A DNA stretch of 64,000 nucleotides, taken from positions 123,033 to 187,032 of the forward strand of contig NZ_MTAZ01000007.1 in NCBI RefSeq assembly GCF_002150785.1. The letters run 5' to 3'. This DNA is from Arenibacter amylolyticus. Lineage in GTDB: Bacteria; Bacteroidota; Bacteroidia; Flavobacteriales; Flavobacteriaceae. Below are positions 1 to 9,472 of the stretch, in pieces. The notes below the pieces were generated by a model. That model was not told where the DNA came from. It did no database searches and saw nothing but the letters and a program-made list of their open reading frames with translations. Within the stretch, counting starts at the first letter, position 1, and every line of letters starts with the position of its first letter. Position numbers and translations under genes: made by a program.

Positions 1-470
1 CGGGTGATGCCCACCTTGTTTAAAAATTTTTGTAACCGTTGTCCTGCCGATCCCACGAATGCTCTTCTGGCAATCGCTTCGTCGGTTGATGGGTCTTGAC
101 CAATGATCAACACCCTAGCGGTATTGTCCAGTCTTCCTCTGTACAACACCCCCCCAAAGGCCGTTCTAAAACGCTGGGAAGGATGGTGTAGATAATAGTC
201 ATCGGAAAGTTCGGAGAATTTTTGAAGCCAAAATGGCGGTGGACCTGGATCGTACTCATTGTCCATTGCTGCACGTTGTATACCTTGGGCAGCAAGAAAA
301 AAAGAATTGGCGCCTAGGTCATTAATGGTTTTAATATTAAACGCCTCCTGTAAAAGAGCCGCATCTTTAGGGGACACCCCTTTTAAAGCAGCAACCGGCA
401 GCTCTCCCAGTTCTTGGATCGATTTCTGGTAGTGGTCCTTTATGATAAGCTTATCCAAGGCAAACGACAT
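1..470 (-). CDS. Uracil-DNA glycosylase family protein (partial, 3' end outside window)
   Basis: The reading frame opens at the ATG at 468-470 and runs off the left edge, so only the first 156 residues are visible. The protein would remove uracil from DNA as the first step of base excision repair. The recognisable part is near the visible end: VLIIGQDPS, followed by ARRAFVGSAGQRLQKFL. This resembles the active-site segment and the PFVG-x-AG-x-x-L segment of the family 4/5-like glycosylases. About 110 residues precede it, including a helical stretch around VAALKGVSPKDAALLQEAF, so the protein has an N-terminal extension. It lies downstream of the nSTAND gene in the same orientation, about 211 bases away, and is probably unrelated to the injection system. 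The exact UDG family cannot be settled without the C-terminal half. Confidence 0.75.
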   Translation of the reverse strand, partial: MSFALDKLIIKDHYQKSIQELGELPVAALKGVSPKDAALLQEAFNIKTINDLGANSFFLAAQGIQRAAMDNEYDPGPPPFWLQKFSELSDDYYLHHPSQRFRTAFGGVLYRGRLDNTARVLIIGQDPSTDEAIARRAFVGSAGQRLQKFLNKVGIT

Positions 471-681
471 AGGATTATATTTTAGCTATTCTAACAGGGG
501 GAATCACAGTACTATCAGGGAGAAAAGTGCCATCGGCAGTAACAATTTAGTCAATTTGATTCAATAGATTGGGTACAACTGCATAGTTGGTGCCTATGAG
601 TGTATAAATGGTGCTAGTTGGTGTTGATTAAGCTACTTAGTATTCCCTTTGGTGATATAGATGGTAATTCCAAGGAAGGAA

Positions 682-2805
682 TTAATTGGCTGTTTTGGAA
701 TAGGCTTTTTTACCATACTCCTTGATTTCCGCAAAATGTGCCATAAATAGTTTCATTTGAGAAATCGCTTTCGAATCAAGGGTATATTTCTTTGCTCGGA
801 CTTCCTTTTGTATTTCAGCAACCGTTTTTTCCGCTTCCGCAATTAAACTTGGAGTCCAAGCCGTAATTTTGGTCTTGGTAAGAAAGTAAAAGGCATCTCC
901 CAATTCCTCGGGGGTCATTTCCCCCCTGTTAGCGGATTGAAGCGTTTTCAGGGTTTTCAAAATCGCATCCGAATTACTGGCCTCATTGGTTCTTTTCACC
1001 TGTAAATCCTTCCTTCTAATGTCCTGTTCAGATTGCTTTATGGCGGTATTTAGGTTGGCGGAAACTTGGGTCAACCTATTTTTAGTAGCGTTATCAGCCC
1101 CGGATTGCGCGATGATATTCTCAATGGAATCCTGGGCACTTTTTAAGGTTTCCAGTTGTGCCGTTGCCTCATCCCTTTCCTTTAGAGCTACCTTAGCAAT
1201 ACTGTCATTTAAATTAGCAAGTTTGTTCGCAGATTTTTCCGCTGCCTCACTTTTTTCTTTTAACTTTTTATAATTAAAGGTCGTAAAAAGGGTTACTGCA
1301 GAAATCAACACCAAAGCTGCAATCCAATAGAATAAGGCGCGGAGTCTTTTTTTACTTCTTAGTTCCTGTTTTAACCTTGCCTCCTCCAATCGTAGATTTT
1401 CCAGGTTTTGATCATCACTAGCCTTGAGATACTCCATGGCCAACTCAAATCCTTCTTTATAACGATTTGCCCATACCTTGGTAGGTTTAAATTTATTTTT
1501 CCATTCAAGGGCCAGTTCCAGCTCACTCCCGCTAAGAAAGTCCTTTTTTCCCTGTTGGTGCAGCTCGGCAGCTTCCACCAACCGCAGATAGATCTTGGCC
1601 GATTCTGCTTCTTCATCCATCCATCGATTCAACCGTTGCCATTCCCTAATCAGGCTTTCATGGGAGATATCTATCACCTTATCCCTTGTATCGGCTACGT
1701 CATTTACAATAAGAAAGGAGCGTTTCCCTTTTATAAAGAATTGGATTATCCGAAGTACCTCCTCTGGCTTGGCTCCGGTGAGTTCTACCAGTTGGCTGAG
1801 CAGGACAGGGCGTCTGGTCTTACGGCCATGTTCATCGATGGTCGTCAGGGACTGAAAAATTTCCTTAGCGATGGAGAACTGTCTCTTATCCATGCCGGCC
1901 AGGGCCTCGTCTGCATGTTTTGCCAATGCCTCCTGCATGCCCCCTATATATTCATAATCGCGCATATCCAATTCCCCACTTTTGTCCTCCTGCAGTTCGT
2001 GATCCCAAATACGCATCAATGCATGTTGTAATAAGGGCAATTCATCTTCATACTGGCCTACATCATTCAGAAGCCTGGAGACTAGGGCGGGATTGAGTTT
2101 GCCAGCATATAATTTTGCCGGTCCTTCTATGGCCATTTTTAATTGAACCCGATTTAGTTTGGGTACCAGAAACAGGCTTTTGTTCATGGCCTCGGGCAGC
2201 CCATAAAACTTTGTACAATCCCCCAAAAAGTCGGACCGCATGGTAATTACCACATAGAAAGGGACTTCCTGCTGCTTGGAGAGTTCCAGCATTATATTTA
2301 CGAAGTCATTCGCTTCGTCTTTGTTGGCAGCACTTTTCTGAACCTTGGTAAAGCGGAACAATTCCTCAAATTGATCTATTAAAAGAAAGAAGTTTTTATG
2401 CTGCTGTTGTTTTATATTTTTGAGAAACTGGAGTAAGGGACTTATCCCATCCACTTCCATTGCACTTAAAAGTCTGGGAATTTCCTGAAGATCCCTTTCG
2501 GCATCAGTCCACCCTACCAACACCTTTACCAGATTATAAAGTGGGGCTTGCCCAGGACGCATAATCCCGATACACCATTGATCGCTTCCCTGTATTAAAT
2601 AGCCTGCCTTTAGAGCAGGAATGACTCCCGCTCGTAATAGGGACGACTTACCGCAACCGGAACTCCCTACTACCGCAACGAAATGGTAGCTGTGCAACTG
2701 CTGCAACAACTCCATGACCTGGTCATTACGACCAAAAAACAGCAAACTCTCATCCACGTCAAAGGGCCGCAGGCCTACATATGGATTTAATGAATCTCCC
2801 TTCAT
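682..2805 (-). CDS. nSTAND1-type NTPase with transmembrane segment and coiled coil
   Basis: The 707-residue protein is a STAND-type P-loop NTPase, a class of signalling switch in which nucleotide binding drives oligomerisation. The N-terminal segment NPYVGLRPF followed by FFGR is typical of nSTAND1 proteins. Walker A is GSSGCGKS at residues 47-54 and Walker B is LLIDQFEE at about 141-148. A sensor-like VVITMRSDF lies near 185-193. A predicted membrane helix (about 490-510) is followed by a charged coiled coil (about 512-600) and a helical C-terminus. The WD40 or TPR sensor repeats often seen in nSTAND proteins are absent. The start overlaps the stop of the TIR gene by 4 bases (ATGA), so the two are translationally coupled and probably form one TIR-STAND signalling module. 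Whether it serves phage defence, cell death or control of the neighbouring injection system is inference. Confidence 0.85.
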   Translation of the reverse strand: MKGDSLNPYVGLRPFDVDESLLFFGRNDQVMELLQQLHSYHFVAVVGSSGCGKSSLLRAGVIPALKAGYLIQGSDQWCIGIMRPGQAPLYNLVKVLVGWTDAERDLQEIPRLLSAMEVDGISPLLQFLKNIKQQQHKNFFLLIDQFEELFRFTKVQKSAANKDEANDFVNIMLELSKQQEVPFYVVITMRSDFLGDCTKFYGLPEAMNKSLFLVPKLNRVQLKMAIEGPAKLYAGKLNPALVSRLLNDVGQYEDELPLLQHALMRIWDHELQEDKSGELDMRDYEYIGGMQEALAKHADEALAGMDKRQFSIAKEIFQSLTTIDEHGRKTRRPVLLSQLVELTGAKPEEVLRIIQFFIKGKRSFLIVNDVADTRDKVIDISHESLIREWQRLNRWMDEEAESAKIYLRLVEAAELHQQGKKDFLSGSELELALEWKNKFKPTKVWANRYKEGFELAMEYLKASDDQNLENLRLEEARLKQELRSKKRLRALFYWIAALVLISAVTLFTTFNYKKLKEKSEAAEKSANKLANLNDSIAKVALKERDEATAQLETLKSAQDSIENIIAQSGADNATKNRLTQVSANLNTAIKQSEQDIRRKDLQVKRTNEASNSDAILKTLKTLQSANRGEMTPEELGDAFYFLTKTKITAWTPSLIAEAEKTVAEIQKEVRAKKYTLDSKAISQMKLFMAHFAEIKEYGKKAYSKTAN

Positions 2806-4307
2806 ACTCCCGTAGGTTTTAATGCTTTTATAAACTTTTCCAGTGCCAAACCATCTAAAACCTGTTGATTGCTATTGTCAATAATGTTAATTTTCAGAAA
2901 CTTTTGATTGATCCACAGATCGTTGTCTTCCTTGTGTGGCGGTGCCATATAAATTAGGAAATCCTCAATGGGATAATTACGGGTGATAATCAGTTGAAGG
3001 GCCGCACTCATACGTTCAAGAACCCACTCACGGGATACCTTGCCATAGAGAAAGATGAGTTTCTTAACCTGCCCGATCCTATTGCCCAAGATCTCAATAT
3101 TTTTTCGCGGATCATCCTCCTGGGGATTTATAAAAGGCTGAATATTGTTTTCCAGCAATGCTTTCCCCAAATCGAAAGCATAATTCTGGTCGTTTAAATG
3201 CGTATCCAATAGCACGGATAACTTATCCTCGGTGGAAGGATTCTCCACTTCCATCAATTTAATCTGTTCCGCAAGGTCTGCAATCTGCTTTGCCAATAGG
3301 CTCTTGGGCCCACGAATAAACTCCACGCCCTTGGACATTCCTTTCCCTGCTTCCAAATCGCTTAAAAAACGTTGATACTCCAATTCCTCGATAGAGGAGA
3401 AATCCAATTCCGACGGTACCCAGATCATTTGCGGATTTTGAAACCCGAGTGCGATCTCTGCTTGTTTCTGGGGATACCAGAATTGGGGGGCACCTATAAT
3501 CTCCCTCCCTGGGTATTGATCCAATAAATGGACCGTTAGATCCGATTTTTTTATGGCTTCCTCGGTAGATTCTCGATGTGCATTTACCTCATCCGGAGGC
3601 GGAATTCCGGTAATAACCTCATAACCCTTTTTTTCCAGTTCGGAGATAATACGTTTACGGGAAGTGCGCAACGTATCGGGTACTTCTCCAATATAGATGG
3701 TAAAGGCATCGGCAACCCTTGTAGGATTTGAAGTCCGTTCTTCCCGCTCCCTCCTTAAATCATTGATCAATTCCCATATCCCGTCCCTTAGATCCTGCAT
3801 TCGGGATATATAATTTTTGGAATCCGTCTCCAACAGGTCTCCGAAATCTTCCTTCTCCCGGGCGTCATGGAAGCTAAATCCGGTAGTTCCCCTCAAGGGG
3901 GTTGGCCACTCTTCGTAGGGGATATTATTGAGCAATACGTGAACGATTCGGGATCGGTCTGCCACCTGAAGCCCATAAGGATCGTTTTGAACCTTTTCCT
4001 GAAATAGTTCCAGCTCTTGTTGGCAATAATCGGATTGCTTATAACCTGGAGAATTTAGCACAAGAAAAATGGCCGACTGTGCTATGCCGTTTTTGATGGA
4101 CTCGTCAAAAAGTTTGGTGCCGTCCAGTTTCTTGTCGTCCCACCAAATCTTAACCGTACCCATACGGCCATAGCGCCTGTCCAACATCTGTTTTAAATGG
4201 GCATAAAACAATTTTATCCAGCCCTCTTCCTGCCCGGAGAATGTTGCATTGTCTACATGGGCATAGCTTATAAAAATATCATATTCAAAACCAGGTATCA
4301 GCGCCAT
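2802..4307 (-). CDS. TIR-domain protein with two further TIR-like segments
   Basis: The 501-residue protein starts with a clear TIR domain (about 1-150): YDIFISYAHVD, then the WWDDKKLDG loop, then SDYCQQELELF, where Glu98 is in the place of the catalytic glutamate of TIR NADases. A second Rossmann-like segment (about 205-320), starting FTIYIGEVPDTL and containing a charged STEEAIKKSD stretch, resembles DUF4062/TIR-like domains. A third segment (about 365-490) again has the alternating strand-helix pattern (LSVLLD, KKLIFLYG, EDFLIYMAP). TIR domains either cleave NAD+ or act as adaptors. The end of this gene overlaps the nSTAND gene by 4 bases. It is the first gene after a 293-base gap below the CIS operon, so it may have its own promoter. 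The enzyme role is inferred from the family only. Confidence 0.82.
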   Translation of the reverse strand: MALIPGFEYDIFISYAHVDNATFSGQEEGWIKLFYAHLKQMLDRRYGRMGTVKIWWDDKKLDGTKLFDESIKNGIAQSAIFLVLNSPGYKQSDYCQQELELFQEKVQNDPYGLQVADRSRIVHVLLNNIPYEEWPTPLRGTTGFSFHDAREKEDFGDLLETDSKNYISRMQDLRDGIWELINDLRREREERTSNPTRVADAFTIYIGEVPDTLRTSRKRIISELEKKGYEVITGIPPPDEVNAHRESTEEAIKKSDLTVHLLDQYPGREIIGAPQFWYPQKQAEIALGFQNPQMIWVPSELDFSSIEELEYQRFLSDLEAGKGMSKGVEFIRGPKSLLAKQIADLAEQIKLMEVENPSTEDKLSVLLDTHLNDQNYAFDLGKALLENNIQPFINPQEDDPRKNIEILGNRIGQVKKLIFLYGKVSREWVLERMSAALQLIITRNYPIEDFLIYMAPPHKEDNDLWINQKFLKINIIDNSNQQVLDGLALEKFIKALKPTGV

Positions 4308-4343
4308 ACAGTATTCCTTTAATTTTTTGGTTCCCTATAAAAT

Positions 4344-4359
4344 TGGAAGTCGACTTCCA
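4344..4359. promoter_or_regulatory. Perfect 16-bp palindrome upstream of the TIR-nSTAND pair
   Basis: TGGAAGTC followed by GACTTCCA is perfectly self-complementary with no loop. It lies 36 bases before the start of the TIR gene. A loopless palindrome at this distance fits a dimeric repressor or activator site better than a terminator. The rest of the 4308-4600 gap holds no gene and no clear -33/-7 pair. Confidence 0.4.
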
Positions 4360-4600
4360 GGGCATGTCCAATTCCTTTAACATTGTTCCATGCATAATCG
4401 GGGGAAATATCAGTACGTAAAGGCTACCTCAAAAGCTTGGGTGGGGTAGTATTGGTAGTTTACTATTTATCCTTGGGTTAATGTGACTTAAATTTAAGAA
4501 ATATCTTGCAAAAAGAGGCCGAAATGAGGCTAAAACGTCTAAATTATTCCGCTAAACGACGAGGGTAGAACCTCCAGTGACCTCCATTGATTCCAAGAGG

Positions 4601-7600
4601 TTATACGATGGTAAAAGGAGTTGGGTAAACGGTAGTATCCCTTACGAGGTTTACAATCCTCCTGACCACTTCTACGTGCCTATCATCGAGTTCCGTACTG
4701 GCCCTGTGGTCTCCCATCATGCCTGCTACATCGGTACCACCTCTACTTCCACTGGCCGCTTCGCCCGTTAACCTACTATAGTCTGCGGGAGTTAAATTAT
4801 ATTCATCGGGATTGCCAACGATATGTCCAAATTCGTGCGCCATGGTAGAGTCGTCAAAGCCATCACCGTTGGCACCCCTCAAGTAAACTTTCATCCTTCC
4901 GCTCCTTCGCCAAACCGCAGACCTTCCTATATCATCTTCCAAAACAATGGTTTTGTCAGGGCTCGATAGACCAATGGCCATGTAATTGGCAAATACCAGT
5001 CGTAACCTTTTGCTACCACTCTTAAGTACAAATCTGTTGTTCCAGTTCTCATCTATAATTCGGACCCAATCTTCCAGGGTTGCATTGTTAAACTCATAAT
5101 CGGAAGGAAGTTCCGAATCATCAATATTGAACCTTAAGGGTATTCGAATCTCATTGGAGGTAAAATGTACAGGTAGTGTCACCGGAATTCTTGAAGCACT
5201 TCGTGTACGATGCGTACCTTCGGCCCCAGCCGTCTGCCATAAGGGATCGTGGGAACGAATCGCAGCAAGGAGCAAATTTCGATCACTGCCAGACAGTCCA
5301 GAATTGATTAACAACAAATAAACACCGGGCTCATTAATGATTGTCCTCTGATCAGCCGCACTCAGCCCTCTAAGGAAACCATCTATATCACTGACATTTA
5401 TCTCCGTAGCCCGAAATTTTTGGATGAGACTGGCCACGTTGGCCGGCATGGCTGCACTACCATATTTTAACAATAAAGCTGTTTCGGTAAGGTCCACACC
5501 ACTTAGTTCATCTCCCATTTCCGATAGTATTTTTGGGTCGCTCCCCAATCGTCGTAGCTGGGTAGCACTAAGGGTATTATCGGTAAGAATTGATCGGATG
5601 GCAACCATGTTTTCCTTCCTGATGGCCTTCAGCAGTTCCTTTTGTTTTGTAGCGGGGGTAAACTCATGAATCCCAATGGCTGTCCTTGCTAGATCCAGAT
5701 CCTCACCGGACAATTCTTCCTCCAGCATATGAACAAACCACGGATCCCCAACAATAATATTTCTGGCTTGTGCATTACCATTTATAAGGGTCAATTCTGC
5801 TATGAGTTCTTCCTCTTTGGTTCCCCAACCCTTTATATACTTCCATATATTTTTTACATACGGATTAGCTTGCCCGGATATGGTAACGAAATTCTCTACC
5901 CCTTGGTGCCTGGCAACCATTCGTAAATACCAAACTTCCTCTGGATCATATTCCTCCGCAATTAGGGCCCATAGTGCAATATCTTCCAGGATATTAACTC
6001 CATGGGCACCTCCTTCATGACTGGCGGCCTCTCTTACCATAACTACGACCCTATCAAAATCCCTTCCCCTAAATCCTGAGCGGGCAGCTACATTTAAATC
6101 TTTTCGTTCCCCACTTTCCAAAATAGCATAGCCTTGCACGGAGGCCGAATCACTACCTGTATCCCCAGGGTCAATATTAGTATAAAGTAAGCTGGTGGAG
6201 GTATCCAGTTCGTCCCCGGACAATTCATCCTCCAGGACCTCAATGAGCCCGGGCATTGCCTGTAGCTCCTCCCTTTCAGTCTGGGTGACACCCCTTAATA
6301 CCGAGTTTATTCTGGCCTCATGGGTTCCCCAACGATCGGTGGCGTCCAAGATTTCCCTAAAATGGACCGGATAGTTGCTTTCTAACTGGTAGGTTAATAA
6401 CAGGTAGGTTTTTAACATTTTCATTTCTGACGCCTCTCTTCGGATCTTCCGTTCCATAATTTGATCGTTCTTAATCGCATCACGGACAGTCTGACTGTTT
6501 TCACTTCTAATGGCCGGCCACACATTTGCCATATTTACAAAAACATCGTCCAGCACATCTTCAAACGCGGCCCTTAGACTAGCCTCCGTTTTTTGAATGG
6601 AAGGGGGTTGTTCCTTTGGTATCGGATTTTGCTGCTGCACCACATGGGTCAACTCATGCGCCAACAAATGTTTCCCCGCTGAACTTTGTGGATTATACTG
6701 CCCTTGGTTAAAATAAATATCGGAACCACTGGTAAAGGCCCTGGCATTCAGTTGACGGCTCATTTGGAAAGCATTTTGGTCCGTATGCACTTTTACTTTA
6801 GAGAAATCAGCACCAATACGATGTTCCATCCACTCGCGGGTTGGGTTAGGCAAGAATCGTCCACCTCCTTTTTTAGCGTTAAACTTTGATTCAAAACCCA
6901 TAGATGGATTTAACTGTGAATTAGCCTTGGGGCTTATTTGGGTGGTAGTGGTCGGTGTTCCTATTTCACGATTGGGTTCCCCTTGAAATCGGGGATAACT
7001 ATGGGTGACATTTGGCAGGTTATAGAGGTCACCACTTAAGGCATGACCGATGGCACCACCCAGATTCACAAACGCCTCGAAAGGGTTTTGGTTAAAGGGA
7101 GCCGTAATCGTAAACAATACCGCTGGGTTATTTTGACCTTCTTCCAGCGGATAATTAAAGTAACTCACATTGATCATTGTACCGATGTCCATAGGATTGG
7201 CAACAATGTTCAGGTTTGGAATGCCTTGATAGTGCTCAAAGTGAAAACTACTGGGAGCCCCGAATAGGGTGACATCATCGGCAGTAATATAACCGTAGTG
7301 CAATGCATTTCGGATAAAAGAGGTACCTCCGCTAAGTCCGTATGCACTATCAAAATGTTGTCCCAAATATTGCCTTGCACGTCCCAGATGGAACTGAAAG
7401 TAACTTAGAATAGGAATACCCAAGGACTCTAAAGCAGCCAACGGAAAGTCCACCAACCCATTACCCGTGTAGGGCGCCAAATCTACAATGCTCCCATTAG
7501 GTCCCTGAACAAGGAAGGTTGGGGAAGTGTACATAACACCATTTGCACGGAGGATCAACGGCGAAGGAAGCTGTAGGCTGAGGTTCGGCAACGTATCGGC

Positions 7601-8059
7601 AGCGGAAACTGATACTTCTGTATTGGGGGTTGGAGACTCTGTACCGGTAGGCCCATCTTCTTTTTGAATTATAGTATCTGCAGACGTACACTCCATATGC
7701 AAAGTACTTTCTGCCTTCATTTGTTTTTGAATAATGGGAGTATTGATTGTTGCTAGTGGTTTCATCCTCAATTCCTCCTCTTCCTGTTTCTGGAAAATCG
7801 GGGCGATGGTTGGACGTATCGGTTTCATCCGTAATTCTTCCTCTTCCCCACAGGTTTCGCATCTTCGCTGTAGGGGTGCAATTTGGGATGCAGGCATCCT
7901 CATCACCCCATCGGCAACGGTTTCGGCTTCCTGTTCATACCTATCCTCAGCTTCCCCGATCGCTAACTTTTTTTGAACAACTGGCGTAGGGGCTACAAAC
8001 ACTTTTGGATGTGTTTGAGATCTGGATTGAGTGGTATGTTTATGTTGTGAAACTTGCAC
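4601..8059 (-). CDS. DUF4157 protein with annexin-like repeats and C-terminal metzincin-like protease (CIS cargo candidate)
   Basis: This 1152-residue protein is the last gene of the CIS operon and a likely cargo or effector. The N-terminal 130 residues are low-complexity, with the motif KLAIGEAEDRYEQEA, a CETC pair and two copies of EEEELRMKP, as is usual before DUF4157 domains. The DUF4157 (eCIS core) domain lies at about 405-480 with HLLAHELTHVVQQ (HExxH at 468-472). Residues 570-930 contain four helical units, each ending in a (D/E)ELSG-type motif at about 612, 782, 851 and 921. The first two are preceded by GWGTKEE or RWGTHEA, much like annexin repeats. The C-terminus carries a second zinc site, HEFGHIVGNPD (1075-1085, HExxHxxGxxD), with a later GMMG (1114) that could be a Met-turn. 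The target is unknown. The protease call rests on the motif alone. Confidence 0.85.
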   Translation of the reverse strand: MQVSQHKHTTQSRSQTHPKVFVAPTPVVQKKLAIGEAEDRYEQEAETVADGVMRMPASQIAPLQRRCETCGEEEELRMKPIRPTIAPIFQKQEEEELRMKPLATINTPIIQKQMKAESTLHMECTSADTIIQKEDGPTGTESPTPNTEVSVSAADTLPNLSLQLPSPLILRANGVMYTSPTFLVQGPNGSIVDLAPYTGNGLVDFPLAALESLGIPILSYFQFHLGRARQYLGQHFDSAYGLSGGTSFIRNALHYGYITADDVTLFGAPSSFHFEHYQGIPNLNIVANPMDIGTMINVSYFNYPLEEGQNNPAVLFTITAPFNQNPFEAFVNLGGAIGHALSGDLYNLPNVTHSYPRFQGEPNREIGTPTTTTQISPKANSQLNPSMGFESKFNAKKGGGRFLPNPTREWMEHRIGADFSKVKVHTDQNAFQMSRQLNARAFTSGSDIYFNQGQYNPQSSAGKHLLAHELTHVVQQQNPIPKEQPPSIQKTEASLRAAFEDVLDDVFVNMANVWPAIRSENSQTVRDAIKNDQIMERKIRREASEMKMLKTYLLLTYQLESNYPVHFREILDATDRWGTHEARINSVLRGVTQTEREELQAMPGLIEVLEDELSGDELDTSTSLLYTNIDPGDTGSDSASVQGYAILESGERKDLNVAARSGFRGRDFDRVVVMVREAASHEGGAHGVNILEDIALWALIAEEYDPEEVWYLRMVARHQGVENFVTISGQANPYVKNIWKYIKGWGTKEEELIAELTLINGNAQARNIIVGDPWFVHMLEEELSGEDLDLARTAIGIHEFTPATKQKELLKAIRKENMVAIRSILTDNTLSATQLRRLGSDPKILSEMGDELSGVDLTETALLLKYGSAAMPANVASLIQKFRATEINVSDIDGFLRGLSAADQRTIINEPGVYLLLINSGLSGSDRNLLLAAIRSHDPLWQTAGAEGTHRTRSASRIPVTLPVHFTSNEIRIPLRFNIDDSELPSDYEFNNATLEDWVRIIDENWNNRFVLKSGSKRLRLVFANYMAIGLSSPDKTIVLEDDIGRSAVWRRSGRMKVYLRGANGDGFDDSTMAHEFGHIVGNPDEYNLTPADYSRLTGEAASGSRGGTDVAGMMGDHRASTELDDRHVEVVRRIVNLVRDTTVYPTPFTIV

Positions 8060-8403
8060 TTCATTTATTTTTTATTGGTATACAGTGAAAATAGATTATG
8101 GGACATCGGTGTTTTCTGATTGAACTTGTCCTATTCCTTATTTTTTTTTTTTAGAAATCTACTTGCTGTGGCCATTGACCTAGGTTTCCCCATTATCCCA
8201 TCTCCCATTATTACCCCGTCTTTAAAAAGATCATTGAGGTTTGGGTAAAGAAATAGCAGCTCGTATTCCATTTGGCGTTACACTTTTCACCCAAATTTCC
8301 AGATTTTCGACACTCTAGGCACCAGTCTGTTTATCAATGCATTAAAATTTTTCAATCTTACGGTTATTACTTGCTCCCATCTATTTATTAATAGGGTTAA
8401 GAT
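8060..8403. other. Intergenic gap between the two DUF4157 genes
   Basis: These 344 bases hold no plausible gene on either strand. There is a run of 12 T at 8141-8152 without a convincing GC-rich stem beside it. The gap is much longer than any other within the CIS operon, so the large DUF4157 gene may have its own promoter here, although no clear -33/-7 pair is visible. Confidence 0.5.
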
Positions 8404-9450
8404 CTATCTTGGGTAGGAAAATAGAATTTCGTTATAGGCGTCCACTACATACTGCCTACCGTTCCCGGTAAACTCTACCCAAGCATGTGTGGTGCTGGTC
8501 TCCCAGTCTGGGGATAAGCCCATTTGCTGAGACACATCATGAACTGATGAGGCATAATTTCTACATACATAATCCCCGTCCGTAAGATCCCCATCCCTAC
8601 CTTCTAGAGCCAAGACTGCGCTATGCACCTCATTGTGCAGACAAATAATTCTATCCTCAAAGCTAGCTTGTAGGTTACATCTGGTTGCTATGTCGGTGGT
8701 AGTTTCGGAAGAGAGAGAACTGCCCACGAAAACAAAACTAATGCCCTCGGAAAGTGGATTACCCGCATTTCTATGACCTTGTAGCCACTGTGCGCTGCCA
8801 ATAGATCCCACATGATTTGTAGTTCCACTGGGGACCGGGGCCCTTTCGGTTCCTTTGAACCATCGTTGTATGGTGGGTGTCTTGGATTGCTGAATAGTAT
8901 GCGTTAATTCATGCGCCAACAAATGCTTTCCCGATGTAGATGTGGTATTATAATGGCCTTCATTAAAGTAAATATCATTTCCATGCGTAAAAGCCCTAGC
9001 TCCTAAAGATCGATTCATCTGAATGGCGTTTGAATCCGTATGTATGCGAACTTCGCTAAAATCAGAACCAAATGAATTGCTCATCTGCTGATTTGTAGCC
9101 TCCGGAAGTGCGGAACCTCTACCTTTTGTTTGGTTCAATTTAGTAGACAAGGCGGCGGTGGTATTCAAAATATCCCTCTCCGATTTCGCCTGTACCTTTG
9201 GCTGCTCTTCCTCCGTTGGGACCATTTGAATGACTGGCTTAATTGAGCTCGCCAAAGGGTTCATTTGCACTTGTTCTTCCTCGCATTCTTCACATTTTCG
9301 CTGAATAGGGGCATCAGGTTGCGGCATTCGCATTACCTTATCCGCCATTGCATCTGCTTCTTGTTCGTACTTGTCCCCAGGCTGACCGACAGTCAATTTT
9401 CGCTGTACTATCCCAGGCCTATGCTTTGTTAAATAAGTCCCGTATCCCAT
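8404..9450 (-). CDS. DUF4157 protein with C-terminal transglutaminase-like domain (CIS cargo candidate)
   Basis: The 348-residue protein starts with the same leader architecture as the larger DUF4157 protein: QRKLTVGQPGDKYEQEAD, CEEC at 53-56, then the DUF4157 domain at about 120-190 with HLLAHELTH (HExxH at 180-184). The remaining 155 residues are different. They show YVCRNYA (Cys296), THAWVEF (His322) and YVVDAYN (Asp337), which is the order and spacing of the Cys-His-Asp triad of transglutaminase-like and related papain-fold enzymes. The likely role is a translocated or loaded effector that modifies or cleaves a target protein, with DUF4157 acting as the loading module or processing protease. 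It lies 22 bases downstream of the AAA+ ATPase gene, inside the CIS operon. The enzymatic call is inference from the triad. Confidence 0.85.
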   Translation of the reverse strand: MGYGTYLTKHRPGIVQRKLTVGQPGDKYEQEADAMADKVMRMPQPDAPIQRKCEECEEEQVQMNPLASSIKPVIQMVPTEEEQPKVQAKSERDILNTTAALSTKLNQTKGRGSALPEATNQQMSNSFGSDFSEVRIHTDSNAIQMNRSLGARAFTHGNDIYFNEGHYNTTSTSGKHLLAHELTHTIQQSKTPTIQRWFKGTERAPVPSGTTNHVGSIGSAQWLQGHRNAGNPLSEGISFVFVGSSLSSETTTDIATRCNLQASFEDRIICLHNEVHSAVLALEGRDGDLTDGDYVCRNYASSVHDVSQQMGLSPDWETSTTHAWVEFTGNGRQYVVDAYNEILFSYPR

Positions 9451-9472
9451 AACTACCTTCTTTTAATTATTA

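Noticed and set aside
665..684. TAATTCC-AAGGAA-GGAATTA stem at the end of the nSTAND gene as a terminator
   Set aside because: The stem is AT-rich, overlaps the stop codon and is not followed by a U run.
1408..2031. 207-codon open frame on the plus strand
   Set aside because: It is antisense to the nSTAND gene, whose domain motifs are clear.
8141..8152. T-run as a terminator
   Set aside because: No stable stem precedes it, and on the minus strand, where the genes are, it reads as an A run.
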